The notes beneath the pieces are model-generated. The model did no database searches. It was not told the DNA's origin and was given only the letters and a program-made list of their open reading frames with translations. Source: Harmonia axyridis (taxonomy: Eukaryota; Arthropoda; Insecta; Coleoptera; Coccinellidae). From it: a DNA stretch of 64,000 nucleotides. The DNA is taken from NCBI RefSeq assembly GCF_914767665.1, contig NC_059501.1:7504501-7568500 (forward strand), given 5' to 3'. The position numbers were made by a program, and so were the translations under genes. This document shows positions 34,681 through 46,617 of the stretch, one piece after another; within the stretch, counting starts at the first letter, position 1; each line of letters starts with the position of its first letter.

Positions 34681-35891
34681 ATTTGCAGTTTTATTGTGTA
34701 GGGCCACATCAATTAAAAATTAATAATATGAAAAGGAACCTTGCAAAAAATAATTTCATTTATTAAACTTATTGTATAAAAGAAACGAAAATATGAACTT
34801 TTCTGAAATAGAAACATAAATTAAATCATTATGAATCACGAATGGCACGAAATCGTGGAGGAAAAATACTCTTATCAATTAATCTTCACATTAATTTAAA
34901 AGATATATGATAACTTCGAATATGATTACTTCAAACATAACAAAAATAAAAAATAATAAAAAAAATAAAGTTTCTTAATATTGAGAAACCTCCAGGCTTT
35001 GTTTGATTTCATAATTTTCCATCCAGGATCCAAGACACATGAGGCATCTTATAGATTTGTCGCCTAACCTATTCCGGGATTTTGTAACTGTAAGAGCAGC
35101 TCTGGAAAATTGTCTTTCAACAGGAGCTGAAGATGCTGGCGTTGATAAAAATCCTTGGTCATTTTGGCAAGTTTGGAAAGATATTTCTCTAATTCTGTGG
35201 TTATTCCGTTCATTCTTCCACATCTTGTAGAACAAAATCGTGCGAGAATATATCAGAAACGCACAGTTTTCATGGTTACATTTTATTATTATATGTTGGT
35301 ACTCCGAACTTTCCGCCACGGCTTTATCTGTCAATTCATCAATTTGCCTTAAAGAAATCAGTTCTGCCAACCAACATTTTTCAATGCAAAAATCACTAAA
35401 TGATAATTATGGAAATATTTCAATAATTTCAATAAAAATACAATGAAATAGAGAAAATAATGTATAATACTCGTACAGAAGGCTCATTCTACCACTCGTT
35501 CATTCAAAAACTCGCCACTTCGTGGCTCGTTTTGAATTTTGAACTCGTGGCAGAATATCAATGCCTTCTGCACTTGTATTATAAATAACTATTCTGAAAC
35601 TACCAGAAGATTTCATGGAAATTCGAGAAAACTATTAATTAACACTGGCTAATGCTTCAGTCTCTCGGCGCTCGAGGAATCCCCTTATTTAGTCGAAGCG
35701 CGCACGAGATTGCAGAAATATATGCCATGTGACGCGTGCATTTCAAGCTCAAGTAATATCAACTAGCTTGATATCAAGTCCAGCAATAAATATCTAAAAT
35801 CAAGTCAAGTCAAGCTCAAGTATGTAATTTTTCACGAATTTGATTTTCAAGTCATGTAGTTAGTTAAGCTACTTGACTTGATGAACCCCTA
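34681..35891 (-). mobile_element. hAT element, copy 3, with an internal insertion
   Basis: Starts within TTGCAGTTTTATTGTGTAGG (the sub-terminal sequence of copy 1) and ends TGAACCCCTA at 35891. Minus-strand 35165-34975 encodes FLSTPASSAPVERQFSRAAL, SRNRLGDKSIRCLMCLGSWM and EIKQSLEVSQY, the best-kept dimerisation domain in the window. Relative to copy 1 about 400 bp (35182-35589) are inserted. The upstream frame MAELISLRQIDELTDKAVAE comes from that insert. The insert contains the palindromic MITE at 35463-35584. Confidence 0.85.
35463..35584. mobile_element. Palindromic MITE of about 122 bp nested in hAT copy 3
   Basis: TATAATACTCGTACAGAAGG at the left pairs with the complement of CCTTCTGCACTTGTATTATA at the right, and pairing continues with interruptions through CTCGCCACTTCGTGGC at the centre. 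This is an imperfect full-length hairpin. It is inserted in the extra segment of the hAT copy. Confidence 0.75.
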
Positions 35892-36511
35892 ATATGAAAA
35901 ACAACTTTGCCACCTCCCCCTAACGTTCCCAACTCCTCCCTAACATTCCCTTCAAAACGTCAATACTTGACGTCCCCACGAAAAACCATCCTGGCGAAAT
36001 CATCCCGCGTTTTTCCTCTCAGAAATATCGCTCCACATATTTCCCAGCGCGAAACGTTACCAACCCCCCAAAACAAAAACCCCCTAGCGTACCGAAGAAG
36101 TAGCAAGATAAGAAGAAGGCAAAACTGCTTGGCGCAGAAACGGGTTGAGTATAACTGTTCCCATGCGTCCTTTCAGATTACGCCCGGAAGCTTGGCAGGA
36201 CAAGGATGAGAGATCCTGGGAATGAAAGGACGTCGGCGTTGTTGGCGTGCCGAAATCTGGACGACAGAGAGGGCTGGGGCTGTAGAGTGAGAAAGGCAAC
36301 CTCGCAGCTCGGCGATCTTGGGGTATAGAGAGATAACGGAGATGGCAGAAATATGGTGGTCAGGGGGGATGAGGACAGGGACGGATTCAGGTGAATAGTT
36401 TTTTTTTTCAAATTTGGTTTTTATTATCGAGATTTTACTTCGAGCATGAAATGAAGTCTGGACGTTTTGGATAGGCGAGGAGTTCCCAAAACGCTATTTC
36501 TATACAGTATA
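35892..36511. other. Unique patch between transposons
   Basis: 35920-36340 has higher GC with C-rich then G-rich strand bias and several overlapping short ORFs on both strands (35907-36209 plus, 36084-36299 and 36178-36411 minus), none recognisable. It may be a regulatory patch or old exon. Low certainty. Confidence 0.25.
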
Positions 36512-36966
36512 CGCTCTATTAAAGATGACGTCACACACCGCCATTTTAGTTCTTCTGTCAGTGTTCGGAATCCAAACAAACAAATTGTCATTCAAATTAG
36601 TACGTTGTGGTTGAAGAAATTGGCTTATTTGGATAAATAAGATTATTTAAGGAACGATTTCACTATTAATTGATAGACAGAAAGCACAAGATTAATGCCA
36701 GTAAGTTCGAACTTGAAGTTCAACTCATAAACACGGCTTTTTACAAAATCTGGGGAATGATACAGGATTCAAACTTACTGGTATTAACCTCGTTCCTTCT
36801 GTCTATCAATTAATACTGAAATCGTTGCTCAAATACTCTTATTTATGAAAATAAGCCAATTCCTTCAACGACACCGTACTAATTTCAATGACAATTTATT
36901 TGTTTGGATTCCGAATACTGATAGGAGAATCAAAAATTGCGGTGTGTGACGTCACACTAATAGAGC
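36512..36966. mobile_element. Fold-back element with about 200-bp inverted repeats
   Basis: Arms 36512-36713 and about 36765-36966 are roughly 85 percent alike by eye, with ends CGCTCTATTA and TAATAGAGCG. Each arm carries TGACGTCACAC near the end, and the left arm also has CACCGCCATTTTAG, a perfect Pho/YY1-type core. The centre is short and non-coding. The TGACGTCA near the termini is shared in style with the THAP elements. No target duplication is obvious. Confidence 0.88.
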
Positions 36967-37163
36967 GGATTGGCAAGGCTATACCACCCGATAGTGTAGA
37001 TATCTGATGCGAGAAACATAAATATAATTCTATTAGTTGAATAAAGATAATATGACGATTTGAGAGAAGGATGGTACAAGTGGGCGTGTTTCAAATGATG
37101 CGGTCTAGATTATCTGAACTCTGAGTTGGTATTTTGTAAGAAACAAGAAAATTGAATTCTAAT

Positions 37164-37890
37164 ACATAGGCGTACAACTTTGTTTCCGCCGTTTTTTCCG
37201 AGATTCTAGGCTTTATTGTAGAAATCTAGTTATACATTCATGATTCAAAGTATTGTCCATCGCTGCGTTGAAAAAACTGGTCATCTTTTGAAGCGATCCC
37301 ATTTTTTACTTCTTCATGAGATCGCACGTGCTGGTCAGTCAGGCCGTGTGCCATTGATCGCAACAATTGATAGTCCGAGGAAGAAATGTCTGGAGAATAC
37401 GGCGGGTGGGGTAGGACTTCCCATTTCAACATTTCCAAGTATGTTTTGACCACTCTACGAGCTGTAAAATCACTTTATCCTGTCTTTCATTGTATTGCGG
37501 CCGTTTGTCTTTCAATGCTCTGCTCAAACGCATCAATTGCGTTCGATAACGATTGCCTGTGAATGTTTCAGTCTTTTTGAGAACTCATAATACACTACGC
37601 CGGGCTGATCCACCAAATACTGAGCATGACCTTGAAACCGTGAATTTTCGGTTTGGCCGTCGCGTCGACGTGAAAGCATGGCCGGAATATCCCTATGATT
37701 AACTGCTCTTGAGATTATCTTAAGGAACCCATTTTTCATCTCCAGTCACAATGCGATACAGAAATCCCTTGCGTCTTTACCTTGCAAGCAGCTGTTCACA
37801 AGCAAACAAACGCCGTTCAACATCTCTCGGCTTCAACTCGTACGGCACCCAATATCCTTGTTTCTGTATCATTCCCATGACTTTCAGGCG
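37164..37890 (-). pseudogene. DD34D mariner transposase, C-terminal half
   Basis: Minus-strand frames give GDEKWVP, then GNRYRTQLMRLSRALKDKRP, WEVLPHPPYSPD followed by ISSSDYQLLRSMAHGL, and DQFFQRSDGQYFES. These are typical mariner blocks, including the SPD...SD motif with the last catalytic Asp. The second Asp block (HDNA.PH) is lost by deletion near 37455. The 3' terminus starts near GGCGTACAACTTTGTTTCC (37169). The N-terminal third is absent. It has several frameshifts and is dead. Confidence 0.85.
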
Positions 37891-39930
37891 TTTTGTTTTT
37901 TATGATTTTATTTCCACAATATGATGTTTAATTTTTTTCTCCTAGTTGTAGTTTCCCTCTTATGAAATATTTTCATTTGATTGACTTTTCCACTTGAGAT
38001 TGCAATGGTTTCGAAAATTCTAATCCAGCAAACTGATTAATTTTCATGCGAAAAAAATTCTGGCTGCAGTTTATCCTCTAGTGGTCAGGATCTAGATTTG
38101 CTAACCTACCTCGAATTATTGGCATGAAATCATAAAGGAGAGATAAAATAAGATTAATTAATCGAAGAGTCAGTTGAAGAATATAAATTTATGTTTTCAA
38201 CATAATGCTGATCACTTCAAAGGTAAATGATTTGGCCCAGTTGCAATTTCATTGAGAAGGTGCGAATTTATTACCAATAAGAGTGGGATAAAGATTCATC
38301 GTCATCTTAGCTTCTGGAAGGTCTGCACTTTAGAGTGCCATATTTTCGATATTCTATCATTATTACACCCAGAAAAGACATGATTTGAGCATACGAAATA
38401 CTTACCGTATAAAAACGAGCTAAAATGCCTATGGAACCTTCAATGTTCCAACTGAAACACTCATAGCAAATTTCATCCAAATCGGACAAATAAAACGCGG
38501 AATATTTAGATCCCCTCGAATTCTGATTTGCGTTTATGTAAATTCTGATATTTTTATATATGAAACCACTAAATACTCGAATGAATACCCATATATCAAT
38601 TATGTTTGGGACAATCTGTGGCTTAAACTGAATACCCACTGCAAAATTAAATCGAAATCGGTTTAGAATTTTTTAATATACAGCTGTTTCGAAGATTTAC
38701 GGACACACAGACCGATACATAAAAACGAAGTTGTTCAGAATGACTTGAAATGCATTTGGAAGTGGTACACACAAGGCTCCTTCTACCTTCGTTACTCTCG
38801 AAAGTAAAAAATTCAATCTTCTCTTCCACCAATACGCCATATTTATATCTGAGACGCACACATGCCGCACATCTGTCATTTTGTCGTCATACCCAAAATA
38901 TGATTCACAAACATCTGACCTCTATTGGAAATATAAAGAGGGTGAACCGCAACAAAAAACCATCCAGGAAGAAGCAAATCCTAATTCCTCCATAACGTAC
39001 ACGTTCTCGATCATCCCCCCAACCCCTCTGCATAATCCCTTTCGCGATCCTAGTACTATAGAATACTCACTAGCCGTGTTGCCAGATCTGGGAATTTTTC
39101 CGCAGAACTAGGGAAATTCCTTGTCGTTTGGGAGGTGGAGAAAAACTTCCTTAATTTGAATAAGAATTCGTAACACACTATTTGTGAGTTTCAATTTTGA
39201 ATTTTGATCATATAGACTAATCAGTTGCCCGTGTATTATTGAAAAGCTGTAGTTCGATATACGGAAATTTGGATTGGTCCTGATATGATTAAACAAGTAA
39301 CTTGCAACGCTACGGTGACCGAGACGTTAAAAGGCATCATTAGGATTTTGTAAAGTCTAATTCATGTGTTCGCTTTATTTTTAAAATTCTAACATCTTGA
39401 AAAAAATGTTTCAGTAGAAACGTAAAATGTTATGTGCACAAACTATTTTAAGACTTGTCAGGGAACTGGAGTAGATGCGGTTTGAAGTAGTTACGGCATT
39501 TCAGAGATTTGATCAATTTTATCTGTTATTTATTAATTTTTTCTTCAACTTTTTTTATTAACTTCTGCTTGTAAATACCAAATAGGAAAATTTGAAAAAA
39601 TTTTTGAGAGCAAAATTTTGTCACAATGTTCAAAAAATGATAATAAATCGATCCTAATATTATAATCTGTCTGTCCAGCCGTCTACACGATAACTTTCGA
39701 ACGGAATAACCTAAAAATTTGAAAGGACCTCGCACGCGATCAAAGGGAAAATGGCTTCCGGTGATATTCTCGAATTTTTTATATGTTATAGATCTCGTGA
39801 TGCTGATCCAAGGTATTCATTGCATCAGCGCTCTAAATTCAATCTTTTAGATTATATAGGTTGCTAAAAATAACTTCTCTGAAATTTCAAACGGCCATTG
39901 TTGTGAAGAAACTTTTTCGAATATATAAAC
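37891..39930. other. Intergenic with worn repeats
   Basis: 38420-38760 has the style of insect dispersed repeats (CAAATTTCATCCAAATCGGAC, GGACACACAGACC), as does 39660-39730 (CTGTCTGTCCAGCCGTC, ACACGATAACTTTCGAAC). The minus ORF 38307-38639 lies within the former and is not recognised. A perfect 12-bp palindrome GATTAATTAATC at 38152-38163 is a homeodomain-type site. Confidence 0.4.
38152..38163. promoter_or_regulatory. Perfect palindromic homeodomain-type site
   Basis: AGATTAATTAATCG contains the palindrome GATTAATTAATC: two overlapping TAAT cores. Its edges resemble the Scr/Exd site AGATTAATCG, with four extra bases in the middle. A single short site in AT-rich DNA is weak evidence. Confidence 0.25.
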
Positions 39931-40106
39931 TAGGGATTCACGGCTTGAATTGATATTCGAGCTACTTGACTTGAGCTCAAGTTGTTGAGCTTGTTAAGTC
40001 AAGTGCTTAGCAAATTGACATTGAAAAACTATCACTTGACTTTATTTGATTTCAAGTCAAGCTCAAGTCAAGTAGCTTGAATATCTAGTCAAGCCGAGAA
40101 TCCCTA
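39931..40106. mobile_element. 176-bp hAT MITE with perfect 8-bp target duplication
   Basis: Ends TAGGGATTCACGGCTTGA and GTCAAGCCGAGAATCCCTA are inverted repeats, and the interior is almost entirely CTTGA/TCAAG words. The direct repeat ATATAAAC flanks it exactly (39923-39930 and 40107-40114), the 8-bp duplication expected of hAT transposition. It defines the termini of the hAT copies elsewhere in the window. Confidence 0.95.
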
Positions 40107-40699
40107 ATATAAACCAAATCGAATATGCATCGATTGTCCATACGCCTGATTAATGTTCATTTTAGAGAAAAATGATTTCCGACGCACAGGAGATATACAG
40201 AGTGAGTCCAAAGTTCTTCAGTGATTTCCAAAAAATTAAGCGGTGGAATTTTATTCATTTTCAGATATTTTTTGGGATATCAATATCAATTGCGATTGAT
40301 GATGTTAATATCTCCTGAATTAAACTGCCATATCTGTCATGTATGTATTTTTTTTATCAAACTGTATGCCTATATCTAGATGCTTGAAATTCTGAAAGAA
40401 TCGATTACAATCTCGATCTGAGGAAGCAACTGACAAATTAATGAACAAGCGCTCAAGCACCTGACTTAACTTCAGTACTTTTCAAATTTTTGTATCAGGT
40501 CAAATTGTACCATTGAAAAAGTATCCTTATCATCTTGAAGCTGGATTCCATTGGCTTGAGGCAATCTTTTACACTTTTCGAAGACACAAAAAGAAATCAA
40601 ATATAGCACTATTTAACTTCCCTCCATTTCTACGAAAATATAAAATACAAATCTGCGGATTTCTATTCAAAATCTGGCAACATCCGATACAAATCCCCG

Positions 40700-41063
40700 A
40701 GAAAATAACTTTTCGAGCCTCGGCAACGCCGCTCACCATCCCAGTAGCACAGATTACCCAGTCGGTCGAGGGTGGCGTGGACCGTAGTGCGCCCCTGGTC
40801 CTTCGAGCCGGATCGCGGCTGCAGGAGCGTAAGAATGCGCAAGGGCCCGAAGTGCGCGGGAAAACAGGGCGTGAAGCGATCGATCGAGCATCAGGAGGGC
40901 TTTGAAATCGAGCCAGCGTTCCCCTCACCGCCGGGGCGACCGTAGCAACCGTCATGTCACCGGCTGATATCACGGCCGCCTCTGCGAGAGTCGACATCGT
41001 TTCTGTCAACGGGGATGCGCGACGTTCTGACGAGTGTGCCTTGGAAGATGGAGGAGCCTTCAG
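40700..41063 (+). promoter_or_regulatory. CpG-rich island and candidate first exon
   Basis: The most CpG-dense stretch in the window (GATCGCGGCTG, GGGGCGACCG, ACGGCCGCC), ending GAGCCTTCAG then GTATGA, a good 5' splice site at 41064. ATG at 40954 opens MSPADITAASARVDIVSVNG, then DARRSDECALEDGGAF, 36 codons plus two bases to the donor. The T-rich intron-like sequence after it supports a + strand exon. It could be the promoter and leader of a transcript reading toward mir-10 and Dfd. The ORFs 40513-40905 (+) and 40569-41009 (-) look compositional. The protein is unrecognised. Confidence 0.4.
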
Positions 41064-42689
41064 GTATGATTACCCTTTGACAAATAAGGTTTTAATTGGT
41101 TCTGAACGTTGCCGGGAATTAATCCAGTTCTGATTGGGGTGGTTGTTTTTGACTCGAGGTTTACGCGAGTTGCATCGATTTTTTTGACGTGACGCCGTTC
41201 TGTTGAAGTTTAATGGCGGGGTGTTTGTTTAATTCCTGTGGATTTGGGGATGCTGGGTGGTTGAGATGTTTGTCGGCGGGTGTTGGATCATTTGTCTTGT
41301 TTTACTTGATTTGTGTTGGTTTATTCTCGATGCGTTTAGTTTCATCTTAGCTTTTTTATATTTTCTTCTTTTGTCCTTTTTTTTTTGGGGATTTCTGAAA
41401 TATTCACAGCTCTCCTTCTCGCTTATATGCTTGCATGAAATTACGAACAAGTTCAGGCCGCTTTATGATTTTTTTATTTGATCTGCGTTTAGTTTTATTT
41501 TTGTTCTTCTTTTTGTATCTAATTGCGAATTCTGGTACATTTCTAGCTGTGAAATTGTTGACCTCGTAATAGCATTCTTTTGCCTTCAGGTACGTAGTTT
41601 ATTCGTATCGAATTTGGTACAAGTTTAGGTAGTTCTGTGTTGTTTCTGTTTTTCTGCGTTTAGTTGCGCTTTTGCCATTATGACATTTGGTTCGTTATCT
41701 CAGAAGATCTACTTTTTGGCCGTCTGAAATTTTAATGCTTTGCTTCGAATCTAATTTGTCACAAGCTTAGGTCGCTTTGTGTTCATTGGGTTTAGTTTCA
41801 TTTTCGTTTTCCTCTTATACTTTGTTTTTTCGTCGTTTCAGTTGAGTATTTTGTATGACCAATCCATTTTTAGCTTCTCCTGAAATTGTTACATTTTACT
41901 TTAACGTTCATGTACTTGCATGGAGTTTGCTACAAACTTAGGCTTCGTTGTAATATGTTTTCATTTGCTCTGATCAGTTAAGTTTTCTTTTCATTTTTTA
42001 TATTTCCTTATTTTTCTCATGTGTTCGGGTAATGATATTATCGTTTGATTTCAAGTTTAATTGCAAAAGTTCTTTCGAAGATATTATGTCGTTGATACCA
42101 TATTCAGTTTATGTTTAATTTGGTGTTTGTTCACATCAGATATTCAACTTCTTTTTCATTCATATCTCTGTCTGATTCGTTATTTTGTATGACAAACTAG
42201 TTAACGTCGCTTGGAATTCTTAAACTTTTACATTTAGCTATTAATTTTTGTTCAACTTTGTTCTATTTGTACCTCTTATTGTATTATAATTTGATTTGAC
42301 CGCAATGTAGTCATTAATCTTATTTTCCATTTTATAGACAAAAACGTTGAAATGAGTCAAATATTGAGGTAGCTTAGTTTTTTAACCAACTCTTCTCTCC
42401 CAAATATGTCTGGACTATACTTTCATATCAATGGGATCAATATACAGTGTGTTTGATAAAGTCATGTCATAAATTCAGGAAGTCATTCATTGATTAGAAC
42501 TAAGATTTCTTATTCCCATTTTATACCCTCTTTTTTCAAACGGACTAATTCCTACATTTCAATTTTTTTCTTAGGTTCAATTAAATGATTATCAAAAATC
42601 GTCACCACTTTCACCACCAATGTTTCATCATTCACAACATCCCAATTTATAAGAACTACCAACCTAACAAATATAGGGTTTCCAATAGG
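41064..42689 (+). other. T-rich stretch, intron-like
   Basis: Strong T over A bias on the + strand with TTTAGTTTTATTTTTG-like phrases repeating loosely (41480, 41650, 41790, 41990). No ORF of interest, no clear repeat family. Fits an intron of a + strand transcript starting in the island before it. Confidence 0.35.
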
Positions 42690-43090
42690 AATGGTATACA
42701 GTTTGATTGTTTAAATTGGCAATACTGTGTATTCTGACATTTCTTATGTCATTTGTGTTCAGTAGGTTATAGTTAGGAAAGATAGAGGCTCCAACAACGT
42801 TTGGAAATTGTTGAATTGTTCTATCAAAACTAGAGCTTATTTCTGAATAGAGAGAGAAATTTAAGAAGAATTATTGGATGACATTATTCAGTTAATTGAC
42901 TCCCTACACAAATTTGTTTCGATGACGAATAGTGGTGTGTCAATTAACTAAATAATGTTTTATATGAATTCTTAAATTCTTGTCAATATTTACAAATGAG
43001 TTCTGATTCAGATAAAAAATGTTACAATTTCTAAAAGATGTTGAAGTTTCATATGGCATAACCTACTAACAAAAATGGCATAAGAATCGC
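42690..43090. mobile_element. Fold-back element from the second mariner family, copy 2
   Basis: The left half (TTATGTCATTTGTGTTCAGT, LEIVELFYQN-like frame, then NLRRIIG) and an inverted right half meet near 42935, where TCAGTTAATTGAC faces GTCAATTAACTAAAT. Same architecture as 28480-28960 with independent decay. Flanked by TTGGCAATACTGTG on the left and ATGGCATAAGAATCGCC on the right. Confidence 0.72.
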
Positions 43091-43239
43091 CAAAGGATAA
43101 TGAGATAATCGTTACCTATATTTTCAATTTTTCTCCCAAAGTTTTATAAATTTCATTCTCTATGGAACTTTTATGTAGGCACTATCTTTCACTTATTTTA
43201 TTATTCCACAAATTCGAATTCATCATCCGAAACAAACTT

Positions 43240-43730
43240 TGTCGTAGGTAACCGTAAACGCCCACACCGATCCACGCCATTCATCCGGCAAACTTCCTAA
43301 AGCTCCCCACCCACGACAAAGCTTATAAAGACCCCATACAAAACCTGGGGACAATCCCCAAACCTGGAGCTTAGTCACAAAGCGCCTATCTTTTCTTCCC
43401 ACGAACGATGCTGCAGCAGCTTCTTCGAACGTGTCCGGAATAGGCGGGATCTAATACAATTAAAACAGTTGTGAGGATTAATTACACAGCTTCCTTAAAT
43501 CACTATCTGTCTCGGCCGAGCAACCATTCAATTATGGCATTGCTTTCGGTGGTATGGACCGCCGAGATCGCTCCTAACGCTGGTCATTTGGGAAAAAAGT
43601 TCGTCTGGAGTTGGTCAATCAACAGGCCGGTCACGAATCTGCTCTTTTTCAGAGCTGAGAGTGGCATGTTTCTTTTGTCGAGTTGCGTGAGCTATAGCGT
43701 TTCCTAAATGTTTTGAGTTATGTGGATCGA
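43240..43730 (+). promoter_or_regulatory. GC-rich unique block with a TATA-like word
   Basis: Non-repetitive, GC-rich, with GCTTATAAAGACC at 43322-43334 and an Inr-like TTAGTCAC about 45 bp on. It also has CTGCAGCAGCTTCTTCGAAC and GAGGATTAATTACAC (homeodomain core). The frame 43471-43707 (MRINYTASLNHYLSRPSNHS...) is not recognised and may be compositional. It may be an enhancer or promoter of an unknown transcript. Confidence 0.3.
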
Positions 43731-45629
43731 TGTGGGTCTTTCCGTGACCCGCAGTTTGCGATACTTTAACCAATTTGTGAATAAAGCGGTGTAAGAGGTC
43801 AATTAGGTTTTATTATTCAGCTAGTGATATGTAGGTATTTAAGTTTTTGACAGGAAGTAGGTAGTCGCCTTAAGGGCGCCAAAGTTGAGGGGCGGCATTT
43901 TAAACTTGACCAGCTAAAGTCTCTTGTGTAGAAATTTGTATTACCGAACCATCGAATGACGTCTAATTCTCTTCATAGTGCTTTTTAACGTTTTATAGAC
44001 GCTTAAACACATTCACTCATCAGGCTTGCCTTTTTTTATTTCCTTTTTGGGGCGGCTGCTTGAGGTTTCAGAAATAATTTTTTATTCTTCAGTCAGAATT
44101 TTGATATTCTGGAGAAACGATTCGATCTTACCATTTCCATTTTATCATTCTAAAGAAATTTAAGAATCGATTATAATATTTTCATATCGTTTTATGTATG
44201 TGCAAAGTATAGGTTATCATATTCCGATTTATTCAAGTTGGCTTTGAGGATTTCAAATTAATTTTACTTGAAATTGTTTTAGATCTGTATGTAAATGTGT
44301 AGCGCGTAGTTCTTCTAAGCTGAATTCAATTGAACGTTATAGAATGGACGTCTTGGCAGGTTAGCTACTTTTTCTACTGAATCTGAACTGGGAGAAGTAT
44401 TGGATATTGAAGAATTTGTGAGCAAATTTGCCAAAATTGAAGCTCCAAAAAAAGCGTTTTTGTGAAAATTTGTAGATTATTTTCTTGTCATCAATCCTAA
44501 AATGAATTCAATTCTGCAGGCTTAACTTCTGTTAGGCCGGCAAATTGTGTCTCTACCTAGGGCGGCTGTTTGGCTGACGACGGCTGAGAGTTTCGATTTC
44601 AATTCAAACAAGTTTTGTGCTTTCTAAATTTTTATTACAAAAAATTGGATACTGAAGGTTATACAAATACTCTGTTCCAATTGCAGTGTCTGAAGATGGA
44701 CTCAAAATAAGTCCTAAACTGCGCGGTTACACAATGTGATCCTCAAGTTGTAAATAGCCAGTTTTAGGTATTGACCTCTCCATATGCCAAGGCAGCAAAC
44801 CTTTTGAACAATGCTGTATATTGTTGTTATTCATTAGGTACCTTTCAGAATTTTCATCGATGTTCATCTAAGTGAAACTCTCTCTTGAAGATCTCAAAAA
44901 TGTTATTCTAATTTTCAATTTTGTGAAATGGACACACTGAAATTTTAGAATTTTGAAGTGATATTTAGCAATCTGTGTCAGAAAATTCTTGCTCATGATC
45001 CTCACTAAATATAAGACAAACATAACCTTTACTCAATAAGTCCCGAGCCTAACTAGTAAAAACAAATTTTTTTCTCAAAAATTCGACTTCATTCGCTAAT
45101 ATAGTCACCGTCTAGAGTATACAATTTACTTCAACGCTCTTCTGACTTTTGGATACCCTTTCTGTAGAAAAATTCATGTCTACTTCCGAAATAGGCCTCT
45201 AGATCTGCAATTTTTTGTTTCATTATAGTTGAATTTATTTCCCTTGAGCAATTTTCAACCGTAGTTGTCGATGGAGCAGATTCTGAATAATACTTTAACA
45301 AGTCATTGATTCGCTTGCACAATATTTTCTTCCATCAAAAAATCATTTTATTAATGCACGATACTCGTTATTATCTATTTTTCAAACAACAAAAAATGTA
45401 GAGTCATTTCAACGTCAATATTTCAATCCAGACTCTACTCTATATTCCGAAATTTTGATGCTAATATTTTGAAGCTTTGTACTAACGAGAAAACGAGAAA
45501 AAAAAGTGGTATGGTAATGACGGTGTCATCTGTGCTTCAGGTCCTGTACTTAATGACTTATCTTCATTATTTCATTATATCATCAAGTAGCAATGGCTTT
45601 ACAATAAGTCAGTAGTAAAAACATCAATT
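43731..45629. other. AT-rich intergenic with one old repeat
   Basis: 45040-45200 is a diverged relative of the 174-bp repeat unit (CCTAACTAGTAAAAACA, AAATTCGACTTCATTCG, TAGTCACCGTC). The minus ORF 45131-45322 crosses it. Nothing else recognised. Confidence 0.5.
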
Positions 45630-46070
45630 CCGCTACGAAACCCCAATTGCGCAGACCCTACAGCGCCACCACCTTCATCCAAATCCCAAACCCTCCCTCA
45701 TCAGAACCATCTCAAATCCACCGCCAAATACGTGAGACACGATCGCGGTGTCAAAACTCGAAAAAAATCAATACAATTCAGCACCGGCCCTCCCTCGTTT
45801 TCCGTGTGATTTAACAGAGTAGGCCCTGGCACGGAACAACTGACAAAATATGCGGGGCATCAATGAACGTGATGAAATCGAGTAGGCAGAGAGAACAGGA
45901 TGTCACCGTTTTCCCCATTCTGAAACGATTGCAATAAGCGGGAACGCGTTTCCCCCCTCCCCCTCCGCCCCTGGCTCACGTTGACGGGATACGTCGATAG
46001 GAAGAGAGTCGAGAGGGTCCCCATCATCTCGTAGCGGCGTTGCCACATCTGCGGGGATTGCTGATGAGGT
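45630..46070. promoter_or_regulatory. GC-rich unique block with GAGAG words
   Basis: C-rich then G-rich non-repetitive sequence. AAGAGAGTCGAGAGGG (46001-46016) carries two GAGAG words. It ends GCTGATGAG then GTATTA (a weak donor) before T/G-rich sequence. Candidate promoter, Polycomb element or non-coding exon. The ORF 45860-46048 on the minus strand is not recognised. Confidence 0.28.
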
Positions 46071-46617
46071 ATTATTTTCTTTCGGTTGGGGATTTTTGTG
46101 CTGTGAAGGGGCTTAGTTTGTGTTTACAGGTCGGTGGCTTTTCCAGGTTTTGTTAGTGTTCCCTGGGATTTATCTTGTTATAGATTGGTGTTAGTTCGTG
46201 TTGCACCGTTGTCTACTGTGTGTGCAGGGTGAGTCTTGAAGGTGTACATTAAATTCAACCATATATTTCTCTCATAATACAGGGTATTATCCAATATTTG
46301 AATGTCTCATTAGTTTCATCCACTTCGTTACAACTAGAAAATCATTTCAGCAAGAAGAATGACACGACACGGAAGCAACTGTTAGTTAGTGTGGAAGAAA
46401 TCAATTATTCACTTAAAACCCAAGATCTGTACGGTTGGATAAATTGGTCGAGTCACTTCGTTTAAACGTGCCACTATTAATTTAGAAAACACAGTTTCAA
46501 TGCATATTCTCGTTGTAGAGCAATATATATCAGCTTCCACCAGCAAAATTTTGATAGCTAGAACGAATCGAATCCATCCAACATATGTCTGAAGGTATCT
46601 CTGTTCATGTAGCTCAG

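Noticed and set aside
40569..41009. 146-residue minus strand ORF (and a + strand 130-residue ORF)
   Set aside because: Both run through the CpG-rich island on opposite strands; low stop density from GC content explains them. The splice-donor evidence favours the other + frame.
41229..41481. Facing ORFs on both strands
   Set aside because: They lie in T-rich, intron-like sequence; the + frame is mostly Phe/Leu from T-runs.
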